Origin: Triatoma infestans
Lineage: Eukaryota; Arthropoda; Insecta; Hemiptera; Reduviidae
Assembly: GCA_011037195.1 (NCBI GenBank)
Contig: JAAEAF010003838.1
Coordinates: 108,155-172,154 of the forward strand
DNA: 64,000 bases
Direction of reading: 5' to 3'
This document shows, piece by piece, positions 11,371 to 23,840 of the stretch (position 1 is the stretch's first letter; each line of letters starts with the position of its first letter). The notes beneath the pieces are model-generated. The model was not told where the DNA came from. It did not search any database and saw nothing but the letters and a program-made list of their open reading frames with translations. Position numbers and translations under genes: made by a program.

Positions 11371-13890
11371 TTATCTCTGTGTATTTTATAGTGTATTTAA
11401 ACAAGCATTCTACATCGCAACTAAATCTACAATGCGTGCAACAATTTAATACAAATCTATAACGAAACTACAAAATATCTTTAATTGGCTATATAGCCTT
11501 TAAAATATATACAGATTGAAAAAAATGCTCTAAATCTCTTTTGGACTAGTATGACAAAGAGCTTGATGGAACCTGCTTTCCAGTTGAAGCAAATATAAAT
11601 CGATTATCTGGCCGACCAATTGTATAGGCTAGTATCCTAGGAATCTAATTCTTTTGTAAGAGCAAAATGTGGGCAATTCTCCAATAAAATGTTACGAATA
11701 AGTCAGTGAGATCGATAAAGGTGTTCAGATTACTATTTCAGTATGGTAATAAAAGATTCGAATTTAATCGAAATAATCACTTACAACCATTATAGCGTTT
11801 TAAGTCCGCTTTCATATTTCGGTCTTAAATGATAAAAGTGCCGCCAAAAATCACTCACACGACTTTCTCCATTTGTGCAGCAATGACTTTTAGGTCAAGT
11901 CGCCAGCAAAACGCAAAAAAACTGGGCAAAAAAATCAATCAATAATATCGCACTCCCAGATGAAGTATTTCGTCTGATAATCAAGTTAAAACATTTGAAA
12001 ATATAAATCAACGATTTCCCGCTTATCGCTAGAAACAATTTCTCATTCTCTGAAGACCTCAAGTTATGCAACTTCGATTTTTTTTCTTAATTTATTTCTA
12101 ATTTACAATCTGTATAATGCAATGCAATAATTAAATATGATGTAAAGCTTAGATGGCGTGATAGTTTTGAGATGAGAAGCTACCCATTGGTAACACTCCT
12201 GCTGATATCCTTAAACCAATAAGGTAGATAAAGTAAAAAAACTGACTGGCAAAACCAAATACACATCAAATATATTACGTTTGACTTTCATATTTTCATT
12301 AATTTATTTTTTCCTCTTTTTTTGTGAAAATATATATAATTAATAGATTTCACAGACGCTAAAAAGCAAAAAAAGAAATATATATTAATCATTTAGTCAG
12401 GATTGTTTTTTGGTCTAAAAGTTTGTATACAGAACGGACACAAACATATTTTGTTGTCCGTCGTTTGTTTGTCACCACAAATATTGACTGAAGAAAACAA
12501 ACCGTCTCTGAATGTTTGCTTTTGCCACCAGTCAGAAATCTGGTTTTTTATGAATTTGTCCTCACATCAGTGTCTGTGAGTTATCCCTAGGCTTCAGGGA
12601 ACCTTTGTCTTGGTGATAGAATATACTGATTGTTTTTGGTCAATTTGAATTAACTTAATAATAATAAAACGCCAATTGGCATTATTTCTGGCTTTAGTGT
12701 TGCTAAAATTTTAATAAGACATTTATTTATTTGAACAGTAAAGTAGTGCAATGCTTTCGTGGAAAGGTTTCATTTTTGTTCTACAGTTTTTTTTTTTTAC
12801 TTTTTACACGTGAACACTCAGTCGAAGAACAAAGCCGATATGTTTCAGTTAGATGTTAGATGTGAAGAGAGAGTGGCTAACAAAGCCAAAACCACTGCGG
12901 TCTAGGATTTATTGTGGCCCTTTGGATGGCAACCCTTTTCAGGTTAATTAGGTTCTCCTAATTGTATAATGTCAATGAGAATTAATTATGTTGCTAAAAT
13001 TACAATTTTCTAGAAAATCGGTGAATAGGAAGTGCCCTCTAAAATATCATTTCATTGTAGTGCAGTTGTCCTCCTTCACTTAAACAATGTTAAAGTAAAA
13101 TCCAATTTTTAGTAAAAAAAAAAAAACAAAAACAAAAAACACAAGTTTGAAGAAAATCGATCATTCATAACGCAAGAGTATTGCAACAAGTACAAAGAAT
13201 TGTGAAACCAGCGATGATTTACATCAGATTTTTAATTTGGAGCTTAAGAAATCTCAAATGGTATATTTCTATGAAAATCTGAGAAGAATGCAATAATTAC
13301 TTTTGTGGAAATACTAATTTTAGGCAATTTATGTTAATTTATCGATTTATGTTTTATTTTGGTGATAAGATATCAATATACACGATAGGCTTGTTAGAAT
13401 AGATTATAAAAATTAAATAATTATTATTAATAAGATACAACAATCAACAATATTAAAGAAATTGGTAAAATTCTGTGATTTTTTATTTATTTTTCTTCGA
13501 CATTTAACCTGAATGGGTGGAAGTGTAAAGAACAAAAGTTTTAGGGCGATGTGTGTAAAAGGGTGGGACCAATCTGGAAACAATGTAGTAAGCAATTTTA
13601 GTCACGTCCCAGTATATCCATAATTCTTCTCCAGTTTAGGCAGGTTTGGCAAGCTAATCGTATAAACTGTCTGGAAGGAATATACTATTATATAATAATA
13701 TAAAATATACTTGACACAAAAGATACTTTACATTTAAAAGATAATGCTATTAAGTGGGGGGAAACCCATTGTTTTATCTTAATGACGAAACTATTGCTAT
13801 ATACTTTCATTTAACATAAACTATATTCCTGACTTCTATTATGATATAAACTACACATTACTTCCACTTACTCCTTGTAAGAGGAGTATT
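11371..13890. other. AT-rich stretch with fragments of family X
   Basis: At 11855-11885 a 5' family X motif is visible (actcacacgactttctcca). At 12990-13170 there is a reverse-like fragment (aaaatcggtgaataggaagtgccctctaaaat). No gene, RNA gene or intact element was recognised in the rest. Confidence 0.4.
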
Positions 13891-13899
13891 ATGATAGTA

Positions 13900-14130
13900 A
13901 CTAATTTTCGAAATGAGTTTTCACCAGAAATACACTTTTTCAGTTCCTCTTAGTCTGAAAAAGAGGATTTTAGATAATGGTCTGTGTGTGTGTGTGTGTG
14001 TGTGTGTTTTAAACAGTATAGACCAGAAACGAAAATTCGCTGGATATTCCAACGTGGAGATTCCGTTTTGGTATCACCATAGGATCTCAAAAAAATTAAT
14101 CCGCCTTATCAAAATGAGTAGAGAATTCAC
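13900..14130 (-). repeat. family X fragment, reverse, with (TG)n
   Basis: Reverse-complement landmarks: cagttcctcttagtctgaaaa, gataatggtctgtgtgtgtg, a (TG)n run at 13983-14007, then ggatattcc and ttttggtatcaccata. The local ORF through the TG run is a repeat artefact. Confidence 0.65.
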
Positions 14131-14169
14131 AGGGCTTTGTGACAATAGCCGGGCCTAATATTCAACAAT

Positions 14170-14670
14170 TTTCTGATTTCCAAGGGTTTAAGACAAGGAG
14201 ATGATCCTCCGCCACGTCTGCTATTCAACTTAGCATTAGAGGAGGTAATAAGAGCTATTCGTACTCAGCCTAATGGCACCATATATAGCAGGCTAAGTCA
14301 GCATTTAGCATTTAGCCAGGGGTTGAAATAAATCTAAAACAAAATACATGTTTGCCACCATTAATGAACACATTGATGATTAATGAACACCATTAATGAA
14401 TCTAGGTGCCCACATGTTTGAGAATGTTGGGCAGTTCAAGTACCTAGGAGTTATTATTAGTAAGAAAAATTATGTTAAACGAGACATCAAAGCAAGAATA
14501 ATTAATAGCTGTCTAGCAGTTGTAATTGGTCCCTGGGAAAAGTTTAAGATTCAGGTGAATATCAAGGCAATCCAAACCCATTAATATATAAAACAATTTT
14601 AAGGCCTGTTGTTACATATGGAATTGGGAGCTGAGTACTGACAAATTGAAAAGGGATTGACTGAACATTG
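14170..14670 (+). pseudogene. RTE/CR1-like LINE RT relic
   Basis: The first piece reads FQGLRQGDDPPPRLLFNLAL, equivalent to the GLRQGD..SPLLFNLALE palm entry motif of RTE-like RTs, followed by EVIRAIRTQ. After deletions that remove the YADD box, 14396-14580 reads GQFKYLGVIIS and KRDIKARIINSC (the FKYLGxxIS ... KARI thumb motif), and 14597-14640 reads TILRPVVTYGIGS. Stops and deletions occur throughout. It is a short, heavily eroded fragment without endonuclease or a recognisable 3' end. Confidence 0.75.
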
Positions 14671-15034
14671 ATATATTTTATCTGAGAAAGCAGTTACTAT
14701 AGAGAGACTGATGTAGAAAGGAGGTACAGTGAATAGGAATGACTGACTAAATTGGTGATGTGATGGTGATGTTTTCTTGCAGACTGTGTGTACTATGCTG
14801 TATTTTAGATTTAGTTGTAGAGTCACCGGCTAGTCTTTATTATGTACTTGTTGACAACTTCCCCCATTTCTCATTCCAGATCTCCTAGGGATCTCTGAGG
14901 TAGGCAGGATCTTGTTCTCCTCTCGATGGTAAAATTGAATAGATTGTAATAGGGAGATGGAAGACATAGCAGTTGGGTGGATTGCCTTATGATTTCTGGC
15001 TGCAGGCAAGACAAACAATCCATTGCATATTTAT

Positions 15035-15420
15035 GTGTGTTAGTTTAAAGAAAGTCGTCAGAAAAACAAAAACTATTCATTAAACCTGCACTTTCAGTGA
15101 ATCGGCTTTGATCTAAACTCTAATTTTATGTAAAATTCAACCGGAAGTATAGACTCAGCAACTTAGTTGTGATACCTAAACAGCTGTTAAGCTCCGTCCA
15201 TCCCAAAGCTTTTGTAGCAGCTATGACATCACTTAACTCGGCCCACAGGTTTCACAATTAAGTTGCCAATTTATACGTGAAAAGATTTTCATTTTTACGC
15301 GATTTTCTTTAAACTTTCTAAGTCTAACTGCTTGGATTTCAAGTATTTTTCTGGGGATGCAAGATTTGATCTGGGGATGCTTTCCTCTAAAATGTCACTT
15401 CTGCATAATATTCTTGCTTC
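15035..15420 (+). repeat. family X, internal fragment
   Basis: Landmarks: gtttaaagaaagtcgtc, ctgcactttcagtgaatcgg, caaccggaagtat, gcgattttctttaaacttt, tttttctggggatgc and ctctaaaatgtcacttc. Mixed orientation suggests an internally rearranged copy. Confidence 0.55.
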
Positions 15421-16910
15421 TTACTTCTACTACCTGTATAATATTATGTTTCGTTAAATACATTAAAATAAATATATATTTACTTTATTAAAATTTCTCT
15501 TAAGAAGGACAATTAATTATACATCATGCTGTTTCAATTATTGATCATTTCTTCTAATATCGATATCTTCCGTGTAAAAATTAAAATACAAACTATTAGT
15601 ATTTCCATTTTTAGCTGATTCCTTCCTGCTTCACTCATTTTATTTAGCTCTGCGTAAACATTGAGGGAGATAGATGTGAGATTAAACTAATATTATAATA
15701 AAGTTATTGCTAATAAAAGGGAAATTCCAAGATCAAAAGGAGCGAGTCCTACAATACAACTTGGAGTTTTAAAAGCTGCCGCCATTATTTTTGATCTAAT
15801 ATTAAGAAAAAGTTTGTGTTCATTTTATGGACAGAAACTCTTATTAAAGTTTATTGCTTAAGTAAAATGTAATGTAGTACTCTCCACTAAGAATAAGAAA
15901 CCATTTTTATGGGGGGAAAAGTATAAAGAAAAGAAAATAGAAAATTTATTAAAAAAGTTTTTTACTTCTAATGGAAGTACCAATTACAACAGGAGAAAAG
16001 GAATAATGGAAAAGTAAATACAATAGAAATATTGTGGCTGCTATATGATGGAAAATTGAAATTGTATATGCAAAAATAATGTGAAGTTGAGAGTAAATAC
16101 TGAATCTTGAAATAAATGAAAACAGCTGATTTATTTCAGAAATATAATAATCATAATAATAATAATCGCGAAAGAGTTGGAGTTGAAAGAAATAAACTAG
16201 GAAATTAACAGCTGGAGAAACTATTATATCTAGGGGGAGAGTTTGAAGCTTCAGGAAGTCCAAGAAGGATAGAAAGAGAAAAGCTTGGCGTTGTTATTTC
16301 TGTTTAGTAAACAGCCTAAATAAAGAGAGAGCCTGTCACTCAGTCTCTCTCACTCCATTCTCTTGCTGAGTGACTCCCTAACACTTTGCCTCAACCACCC
16401 CGCAATACTTGCAGAATGTTACATGTTCTACAGACAGTTGTGTTTATATATAAATACGTGTGTGTGTGTGTGTGTGTGTATCTATCAATCTTTAACGTTT
16501 ACACTGCCAGCTTTCTTTCTTTCATTCTAGCTTTAATAAAAGTTCCAATCCACTTTATTTTCTGTTAAATCTTCATCTGAATCTGAACTGTAAATATATA
16601 ATAATAGAAATAAAAACATTTAATTTATACCTTGATCAGTAAAACTGTAATTACATTCTAGTTTGTGTAAATTAGTTACTTAACTACTGCTGTAAATAGT
16701 TTTCTTAGGAAATAATCCCGGAGTGTCTGTTTATCCTTGGGAACTTAGATTTTGCCGGATATGCTGTATTTATACTGTTTGGATTGTTGGTATACAGTGA
16801 TTCTGACAATGGACGGGAAGAAGACGCATGAATCAAATTGATGACGACAAAATGAAGGGGGGGGGGAGACTAAAGTAAAAAATAAGAAAAAGAAACTCTT
16901 GTAATTTCCA
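15421..16910. other. AT-rich stretch with a short (GT)n tract
   Basis: Holds a (GT)n run at 16459-16479 and a CT/GA-rich patch at 16320-16380 with a weak inverted repeat (gtcactcagtctctctcact ... gctgagtgac). No coding region was recognised; the 104-residue reverse ORF here is low-complexity Tyr/Ile/Phe-rich and has no motif. Confidence 0.4.
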
Positions 16911-16929
16911 GTTTTCTATACAGCAATAC

Positions 16930-17450
16930 TCACCGATATGATTGATAAACTTCCTTTTTTAAAAAAAAAAAAACTGAATTTTTACCAAACTTGAGTTGCT
17001 TCAACCCTAACCAGAGGGACACTACTGGTACTAAAAAGGCTGGCTAACGAAAGGCTAAGTATCAGCTGCCTCACAACAATCCCAAAAATACTTTTTCCGA
17101 AAAATGTTTGAAATAGAAATGATTATATATATATATAGATAAAATTAGAAAAATGCATGATTTCGAAAATCACGAAAAACTGAAAAATAATCCATTGAAT
17201 GAATCGCACTTCCGGTTTAGTTCAAAATCTTTCCATCAGATTCGCTAGGAAGGTGCCCAAACGGAATATCAAATTCTTCCTAATCATTAACTTCTGTGGA
17301 AGAGTTCTCTATCTCAAAAAAAAAAAAAAAAAAATCTATTCCCTAAAAAACTTATTTCAAACTTCGGAGACCTCAAAAATGTATTTTCGGAGAACTCAAT
17401 GTCGAAAATTTAACACGATCGCAATACCACGGGTAACAGGAAGTGAAAAA
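16930..17450 (+). repeat. family X, truncated copy
   Basis: Landmarks in order: ccgaaaaatgtttgaaatag, gaaaatcacgaaaaactgaaa, gaatcgcacttccggttta, aggtgcccaaacggaatatcaa, a poly-A at 17318-17335 where the CA tract is expected, ggagacctcaaaaatgtatt, and gatcgcaataccacgggtaa. Confidence 0.7.
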
Positions 17451-17639
17451 TCTGATTTGAACAATCACACGATTTTCGATTATTTCAACTTTAAATTTTA
17501 TTCATTTCTAATACCAACCCAAGCAGGTAATACAAGTGGACACCAGAAAAGAGCGCCAATAACATTGAACCAGTCACATATTACGTTTTAAATTTAATTA
17601 CGCCACATATTGCGCAGAACTATTTAAAATCAATTGGGG

Positions 17640-18004
17640 GGGGGTTCCAAACAAAAGTGACAAGATTTATATCAATGCAAGTTTAAAGGACATCGTTAGA
17701 GTCGTTTTCCAGACAATAAAAAAAATAAACTCAAAAACCTTTTCTGCAAAATCGCACTTCCGGTTAATCGATTTTCGTGACAGAATCAAACATTGTATTA
17801 AACTGGTACTTAAGAGGAAAGTTTAACGCACTACTCTATTCCCCTCCCCCCCAGAACCATTAAAAAATATCAGTGACCCAAGAAAATGTTTCAAATAAAA
17901 ATGATAGCAATTTGTGAGGGTAACGATATATTCGAAGATTACAAAGATACTCATTGGGGTCGTTTTCGAGAAAAATTGCGAAAAACTAAAAAAAAATCAT
18001 TTAG
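17640..18004 (+). repeat. family X, truncated by LINE junction
   Basis: Landmarks: aaatcgcacttccggttaat, cgattttcgtgacagaatc, cccctcccccccagaacc, aagaaaatgtttcaaataaa and gggtcgttttcgagaaaaat. The copy stops at the (ATT)n tail of the minus-strand LINE at 18005. Confidence 0.7.
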
Positions 18005-18836
18005 TCATTATTATTATTATTATTATTATTGTCTGTGGGGAGGGCCAAATCCTACGCTATCCAAAGCCCCACTTAGCCCATATAGCTACCCCAAGAAAAA
18101 TAACAAAAACCGAATCTAGAACAAATATAGAGATCCGGGTCTAATCCATCTAAGAATCACCACAGTCCGAACAAATCGGACAATAACCTTAAAGGAAAAT
18201 CGCCTAAGCTCTTACAGAGACATCCTGTTCCGACCAAAGGTCCTGAACCTAATTTCCTTACAACCCAAGCAATCTTTCATAAGATGGATGGTTGTTTCCT
18301 CCCCTATAAAATGGATCTTGCATGAGCTTCATTATGTAGAGTCCCCCTTAAACAAAATGTCCAGTTAGGGATCCAACCAGATGCCGAGAGTGTTCCGTGA
18401 AGGACACGGCATCGTCTCACTAACAGCCCTGTCCGGACCCCCGATGAGCATCTTGGATCGCCGACAACCAACTGTGCTCATTCATAAGGATGAATGCTGT
18501 GAAGCTATCCACAACTGGAAGCCTGCCAGGCATGTGCCAAAAGACACGCCAACAGTAGACTCGGGACCAATAAAAGAGAGAGAGGCGTCTAATTTCGCAA
18601 ACCTATCCCCCTCTCATTCCCAAAAATTCCCATATGACTTGGAAGTATCAAGACTAGAAGCACATCCTTCAAAGATATCCAGCTCTTCTAGTCTTCTGGA
18701 ACATTCTAGTACTGACTGGAAGTGAAGACAGACACATGAACCCACCGCCTTCAGCGCAGCTGACTGTCCAAGCAGATACAAACACTTATAAGTTAGTGTT
18801 ACACAAACCTCTCATCCAAAACGCAACAAAGATCCT
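18005..18836 (-). pseudogene. I/R1/Loa-like LINE 3' end with RNase H region
   Basis: Minus-strand LINE of the same family as 37199-38576. The two share long alignable stretches: ctgtggggag...ccaaatcctacgc, ccaaagcccca, gaacaaatcggacaataacc, aagcaatct.tcataa, ggatgaatgct.tgaagctatc and taagttagtgttacaya. Its tail is the (ATT)n run at 18005-18033 on the plus strand, so the 3' end is on the left. The homologous copy encodes an RNase H domain followed by a CCHC knuckle, but here the frame is broken throughout. The 5' truncation point is where similarity stops (aacaaaga, about 18836). No TSD was found and the flanks are family X in opposite orientations, so the locus was rearranged. Confidence 0.75.
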
Positions 18837-19210
18837 TGAAATATATTACTAACGCTTTCATTTGAAATATTTTTTACTAGAAAAACTTTTTTTGAAGATT
18901 CCGAGGAAGGGGGCTTCCGGTTAAGTTTTCCTCTAAAATGGCAGACTTCATTGCAAACTTCGATTCTATTACCATTGTTTATATTGATTCTATTACCTTC
19001 CTGCGATTTTATGTCACATCCTGCAATCGCATACACACACAAACACACACATTACATACACACAGTCTTTCTAACAGATTATTGCAATAAAGTTTAGTTC
19101 TAAAACACTTAGGTCTTTGGGATGAGATCGCGACAGTGATTTTTGTAAACCGAAGTTTCGCCCATATTACACTAGGCTTCTTCTGGGTAGTGTCGCATCT
19201 AAAGCTCAAA
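18837..19210. repeat. family X fragments, mixed orientation
   Basis: 18860-18950 carries reverse-type blocks (ttttactagaaaaacttttt, ggcttccggttaagttttcctctaaaatgg cut into parts). 19030-19065 carries an imperfect CA tract. The remainder is diverged. Confidence 0.45.
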
Positions 19211-19411
19211 CAACATTAAGTCACTACGTAACAACTAAAACGTTTTGAAGACCAAAGTGTTTCACATGAAATGGCCGCAAAGCCTGAAAGATTAAAGTTG
19301 TAGTTTTCATTGATAATTGTGTCTTTATTATAAATAAAACTTCATACAATGGAATACCATTATTTGAAGATAAGATTTTCAAATTAGCAATCACAAAATT
19401 AGAGGGAAGGG

Positions 19412-19640
19412 ATTAGCTCAGTGGTACTGCGCTGGACTAGCAACGCGAAGATCCCCGTTCGAATCCAGCCTGCTGCCCTTAGATTTTCTCTTCCTAGGAG
19501 CCTCTACAGCTCACTGTCCGGTGATGGGCAGCGTTGGCTGTAGCTACAGAACACTGCTGAGAGGCCGGCAGTGCACTGGAGAAGGCTCCGGGGGGCGCAA
19601 TAGATCTTTCAGGTCGCAGTGCATGCACTCTTAAAAAAAA
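19412..19640 (+). repeat. tRNA-derived SINE
   Basis: The head is tRNA-like, with an A box (TAGCTCAGTGG) at 19424-19434 and a B box (GTTCGAATCC) at 19457-19466. The 22 bp between them is shorter than in most tRNAs. The anticodon-loop-like ctagcaa (AGC) hints at a tRNA-Ala-type ancestor, but stem pairing is poor, so it is not a functional tRNA gene. A GC-rich body of about 150 bp unrelated to tRNA follows (cagctcactgtccggtgatg; gaggccggcagtgcactgga) and ends in a short A run at about 19632-19640. Pol III would be expected to transcribe the intact ancestor. Confidence 0.8.
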
Positions 19641-19689
19641 ATGACTTCAAACACATTTAATAATTTAATTTAAATATAAACTTGAATCA

Positions 19690-19865
19690 GCAAGTGTGAT
19701 GCGTGACAGAAACATCTCTCCAGACGATCTTGATACCCTTACTCTGACGATGGGTGAGAATCCGAAACCCTCGGGAACAACAAAAATAATAAGTATGCTA
19801 CGACGGATAAAATCCCAGATGTTATCCAGCATTGCGGACGAATCACATATTCAACCTCTTAAGTT
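19690..19865 (+). repeat. hairpin-motif repeat (hammerhead-like), copy a
   Basis: Contains ctctgacgatgggtgagaat followed by ccgaaaccctcgg, then tgctacgacggataaaat and cagatgttatccagcattgcgg. The same ordered blocks occur in the fold-back at 23620-23840. The core reads CTGACGA-T-[GGGT GAGA ATCC]-GAAAC, a 4-bp stem with a GNRA loop between two conserved strings. Confidence 0.65.
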
Positions 19866-19894
19866 TGAATATTGTTAACAACAACTGGAATTAA

Positions 19895-20913
19895 TAATAA
19901 AATAATTCCCTTTCATGCCTTTCTTAGCCTTTCTTCTTGGCGTACTTTACTCCTTGAGCTCCCATCCCAGATTGAGTCCGGCATTCGTGAAGAAGCTGTG
20001 AGACGGGCTACTTCCACTGAACGTTTTCTTCTTTATAGAGTGCTAATAGCAGAATATCCCAATTTCATAACGGAGAATGTATTTGATATCCTAAAGCTTA
20101 AAGATCTCCGCTGTTTTTTCAAAGTTAGAGAGGAACTTCTTTATCTAAATTTTAGGTCATGGGTGGACAGAGATATAATAAATGAAAAATGTTCCCTTTG
20201 CTCTTATAATGTTCGCGAAGATTTATACCATTTCCTTGGAGAAAGTTCTTCCTGGTGGAGCTGCAGCTACTCCATTTCTCTCAAGGCTGGAGATAATTCA
20301 ATTTTTAAGTGGTCAATTATCCTATTTACCACTGATTCATTACACTCGCCATGCCTCAAATCAGACTTGAATGGTTAGCGGATTCGAATTAATATCTCTC
20401 TTTTCTATGCTGGTTACCTTAGCTATATTTCTTTTTTTATATTATCATATGTATATTTTCCTTAAGTATTTTATACCATTGTATTTTTTTTTTATTACGT
20501 ATTTTTCTGTTCTCTTTCCTAGTTGTTTGTTTATATTTAGTTTGTTTTTATTTATTTTTGCATCCAGAGATTTTGTATTTTTTATTTGTATTTAGTTTAA
20601 TTTTCTTTGAAAATGGCTAATACTGTGTTTTTCTTTTTTTAATGTATTATATATATTACTTGCTTAATGTATTATATTTATTATTTTCTTAATGTACTAT
20701 ACATATATATATGTATATCTTTACTTTTCTTAAGCACTGTTATATTTATATTAAGCACTATATTTATTTCGTTAATAATAATTACAAATTTTATTTCTAG
20801 TAAACTCAAGCAGACGGCTTAAGCCATATTGCTAATACTTTTTTGACACTTTACATTTTTGTATTTACCTTAATAAAGTATTATTATTATTATTATTATT
20901 AATAAAATAATTC
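19895..20913 (+). mobile_element. 5'-truncated LINE with 14-bp TSD
   Basis: The 14-mer taataaaataattc is present at 19895-19908 and 20900-20913, exactly flanking a LINE 3' end. That is the signature of a target-primed insertion. The element (about 19909-20899) encodes the C-terminal end of ORF2, ending at 20378, with a zinc-knuckle-like CSLCSYNVREDLYHFLGES. In a CCHC knuckle the last Cys would stand where this copy has Ser. An AT-rich 3' UTR follows with a conserved aaactcaagcagacggctta block shared with the LINE ends at 32546-33136 and 37720-38090, then AATAAA near 20873 and a (TTA)n tail. The RT is missing because of 5' truncation. Confidence 0.85.
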
Positions 20914-21439
20914 AAATAATAAAAATAAAAGTAAATTAATATCCTGAAAGAAGAGAATGTTTTATAAAGGGATAGAGAAATAAAATTGATGGTAGACAGA
21001 AATGTAAAGGAGAGTGTATATGAGATTTGGAAAAGAGATTCATCAGAGAAAGGTGATGGATGCTGTACCTTGTCTGATTCCAGTAAACCCAAAGTTGTTC
21101 ACCAGATATCTCTCTTCACATATATACGTATATATTTATATTTATATATGATCCAATTTCTATTATATAAAAAACCTCTTTATGTGCTTCTATCAATAAA
21201 CTTTACATCGTATCACTTGAAAAAAAAAGGCTATAAGAGAAAGAATATTACAATCGAGTCAAATTTTCGAAATTGAATTGTTACCCGAAATATATACGTA
21301 AAAATAGAAAAAAAGAAAGTTATCTTCCTCATTTGTCTTAACATACATATTGACATGGTGGAGAACAAGTACCCGCCTAATAACCCAAGCAGGTACGGAA
21401 GCAAACAGCTGGTCCATAAATAGAATTAATATACTTGAC

Positions 21440-22060
21440 ATTTAACGCCAAAAATTCCGCAAAACTACCTAAAATCAACTACCTCTTTTTTTTGGAAAAA
21501 TGTTCCAGAGAAAACTGCTAGTTTTGTATCTGTACTGTGAGCATTCCAAGTTATATGGCAAATCGTTGTAGCCATTTTCGAGAAAATTTCAAAAAAATTC
21601 AATAATTAATTCTTTAAATCGCACTTCTGGTTAACCGATTTCCTTCAAATTTTGATTTTGTGAATGCTTGTAATGTATATTAATATTATCTAGATGGTAA
21701 AACTAAACATAACGTTCCTGTTCCCTAAGAATCCCCCCAGTAAATCAATTTTTCCCAGAAAAAGTTTCAAATGAAAGTATTTATGTGTATAGATAGTATG
21801 AAGTTTAAAGAAAATCGTTGGTCTGGCCAATATAAATGTCGTAACATTCTGGACATTCGAGTTTGTATATCCCGCTACTGTCATATCTGTCAGTAGTTTC
21901 AGTTCGTGTGCGGATTTTGTTGCCTAAAACATCTGTTTCTAGCTACCAAGGGTAATAATGAACATGTACTCCCATCTTATCTATATTTTTGTTAGGGCGC
22001 CTCAGTAAAAATTGCCAAGTTTAAGAAAATTTGACACGATCTTAAGATGTTATATATACT
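21440..22060 (+). repeat. family X copy
   Basis: Landmarks: ttggaaaaatgttccagaga, ttcgagaaaatttcaaaaaa, atcgcacttctggttaaccg, cttcaaattttgattttgtg, aatccccccagtaaatcaat, tttaaagaaaatcgttgg and a 3' block gaaaatttgacacgatctta at 22022-22044. Confidence 0.75.
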
Positions 22061-22589
22061 GTAACATCCAATTATGGTTATTGTGGGTTGGTATATAAAC
22101 TACTAGCATTAACATATTACTGCCAGTTGAACTTGTGTAACAGAACGCAAGGGACTAGGCCAACTATATAGTGTGCAGTTTAGCGTAGATTAATTTAGTA
22201 AAGAGAATTCTGTGTGATATGTGGGGCTACTGATTTCAGGTGAATCAATTTACTATATGCTGGATTCAGTGCAACGAGGCGTCTCTAATTTAGGCGCGAC
22301 AGGGTGGTGCTGTATTGCAATCTATTACATTAACCGGTTAGTTAGCTTTAGTTTCGCTTTGTTCATTAAATAATTGCATAGTTTGCAGCATTGTTTGATT
22401 TTAAAAAGTGCATACTAAGTTATCTTTCTCGATGCATTTAACTGCAGTAAAATTTATTCAAATTTTGGTTCTCTCCACATTTCTTTATTTTTTTTGTACT
22501 TTGGAATAATCTCATACACTTGCTGCGATTTCCGGTCGCACAACTGGAAAATTAATGTGCAAAATCATGAAACACTTGGGATGAAATAA

Positions 22590-23460
22590 AATTCTGGTGT
22601 GAAACACTTACACGACTTTCTCTTGCTGCAGTTTATAGAGTTACAATTGACAAATTTCCTTCAACTTATAATTTTTACTATGTGTTTCTTGTCTTCAGTT
22701 TTATATCAATGGGAAATCTAAATTTAATAAAATTACTTGTACGAGGAAAGCATTACTTTCTTCTGTCTCCTAATAAACTTCTTTAAATGAACGTTTCATT
22801 GTTAATATAATGGGTTTGATGAAGGAGAGAAATGTTTTGGTTTGAATAAACAACTAGATATGGCTGAAAACTGTATAATGTAAAAAGTGACACTAACTGC
22901 CTGGACTTTACGCTAAAATGGTAGAGTATGGTAGAGTGGTGAAGGGTAAGGTAAATGCCACGTTGTGACTGGCGAGTGAACTCTGTTGTATATCTATCTC
23001 CCGTCGCAGTATTTATGCAGTTTCTCCCACTCTAGTCCGAGAGAGTGGTCCTGCCATTTTTGTCTCTCTTTTTGTTCTCGGTGTTTTTATGGAGAAAAAA
23101 CGCAGAAATCGAACATAAAAAAACTGTTTAGTAAAAACGCACTTCCGAACAACCGATTTTCTTCAAACTCGGAATTTTGGTAACACCTTTAATTTTAATT
23201 CATATCATTTAGATGATAGAATTATATTATAAAATGAAAAGCACTTAATAACAAAACATAACTACACCACTCCCCTAAAAGCTGTCTTAAATGAATTTTT
23301 TAAATAAAATCTGTAACTCTTAATATATGTAATTTACATATGAAGTTTGATGGTAATCGTTGGAGCCATTTTCGAAAAAATACAAAAAGTAAAAAAAAAA
23401 AAAAAACTTGTATTAAAGTGGTGCTTCTGGTTGCGGTAATTATTTGGAGTGTTTTTTTTA
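22590..23460 (+). repeat. family X copy carrying repeat Y
   Basis: Has the canonical 5' end (attctggtgtgaaacactta, cacgactttctcttgctgc). It resumes after repeat Y with aaaacgcacttccgaacaac, cgattttcttcaaactcgga, tttcatttag-type blocks, ccactcccctaaaagctgtc and cgttggagccattttcgaaa. It fades at ggtgcttctggttgcggtaa. Confidence 0.75.
22786..23095 (+). repeat. interspersed repeat Y, copy 2
   Basis: Shared with 49620-50040 (reverse) over tataatgggtttgatgaagg...agagaaatg, then tgcctggactttacgc, gagtggtgaagggtaaggta, tatctatctcccgtcgcagt, atttatgcagtttctcccac and tccgagagagtggtcctgcc. In both places it lies inside family X, so it either inserted before a family X burst or belongs to a family X subtype. 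Confidence 0.7.
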
Positions 23461-23619
23461 TATTTAGGGTGTTTCGAACAAAGAAAGAGGCATAAACAAA
23501 CTTTTTATTCCCCAAATGAAAGGCATATTAGTTGTCAGATAGGACCATCGAACAACGACTCAAAGAACAAATAAATTTACGATAGATTTCCTGAATGATT
23601 TTTTTCGTTGAATACGTGG

Positions 23620-23840
23620 ACGTGTCGCAATGCTGGATAACATCTGGCATAGCATGCACATCACATCTGGCATTATCCGTCGTAGCATGCACATACATTT
23701 TGTTCCTGACCGGTTTCGGATTTTCATCCATCGTCCGAGTAAATTCGAACTTGGTGAATTTACTCTGACGATGGATGAAAATCCGAAACCTGTCAGGAAC
23801 AAAAGAAATATGCATGCTTCGACGGATAATACACCAGATT
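23620..23840. repeat. fold-back element with about 78-bp arms (hairpin-motif copy b)
   Basis: The left arm (about 23670-23748) and right arm (about 23755-23838) are inverted copies separated by a loop of about 10 bp. Matching blocks are attatccgtcg, agcatgca, ttttgttcctgac, ggtttcggattttcatccat and agtaaattc. The right arm reads CTGACGA-T-[GGAT GAAA ATCC]-GAAAC. The ORFs on both strands here are the same palindrome read twice. It is related to 19690-19865. Confidence 0.85.

Noticed and set aside
17199..17591. 130-residue plus-strand ORF
   Set aside because: Runs through family X, including its poly-A tract. It is a shadow of the repeat.
19424..19466. Functional tRNA gene
   Set aside because: A and B boxes are present, but acceptor and anticodon stems do not pair and a SINE body follows.
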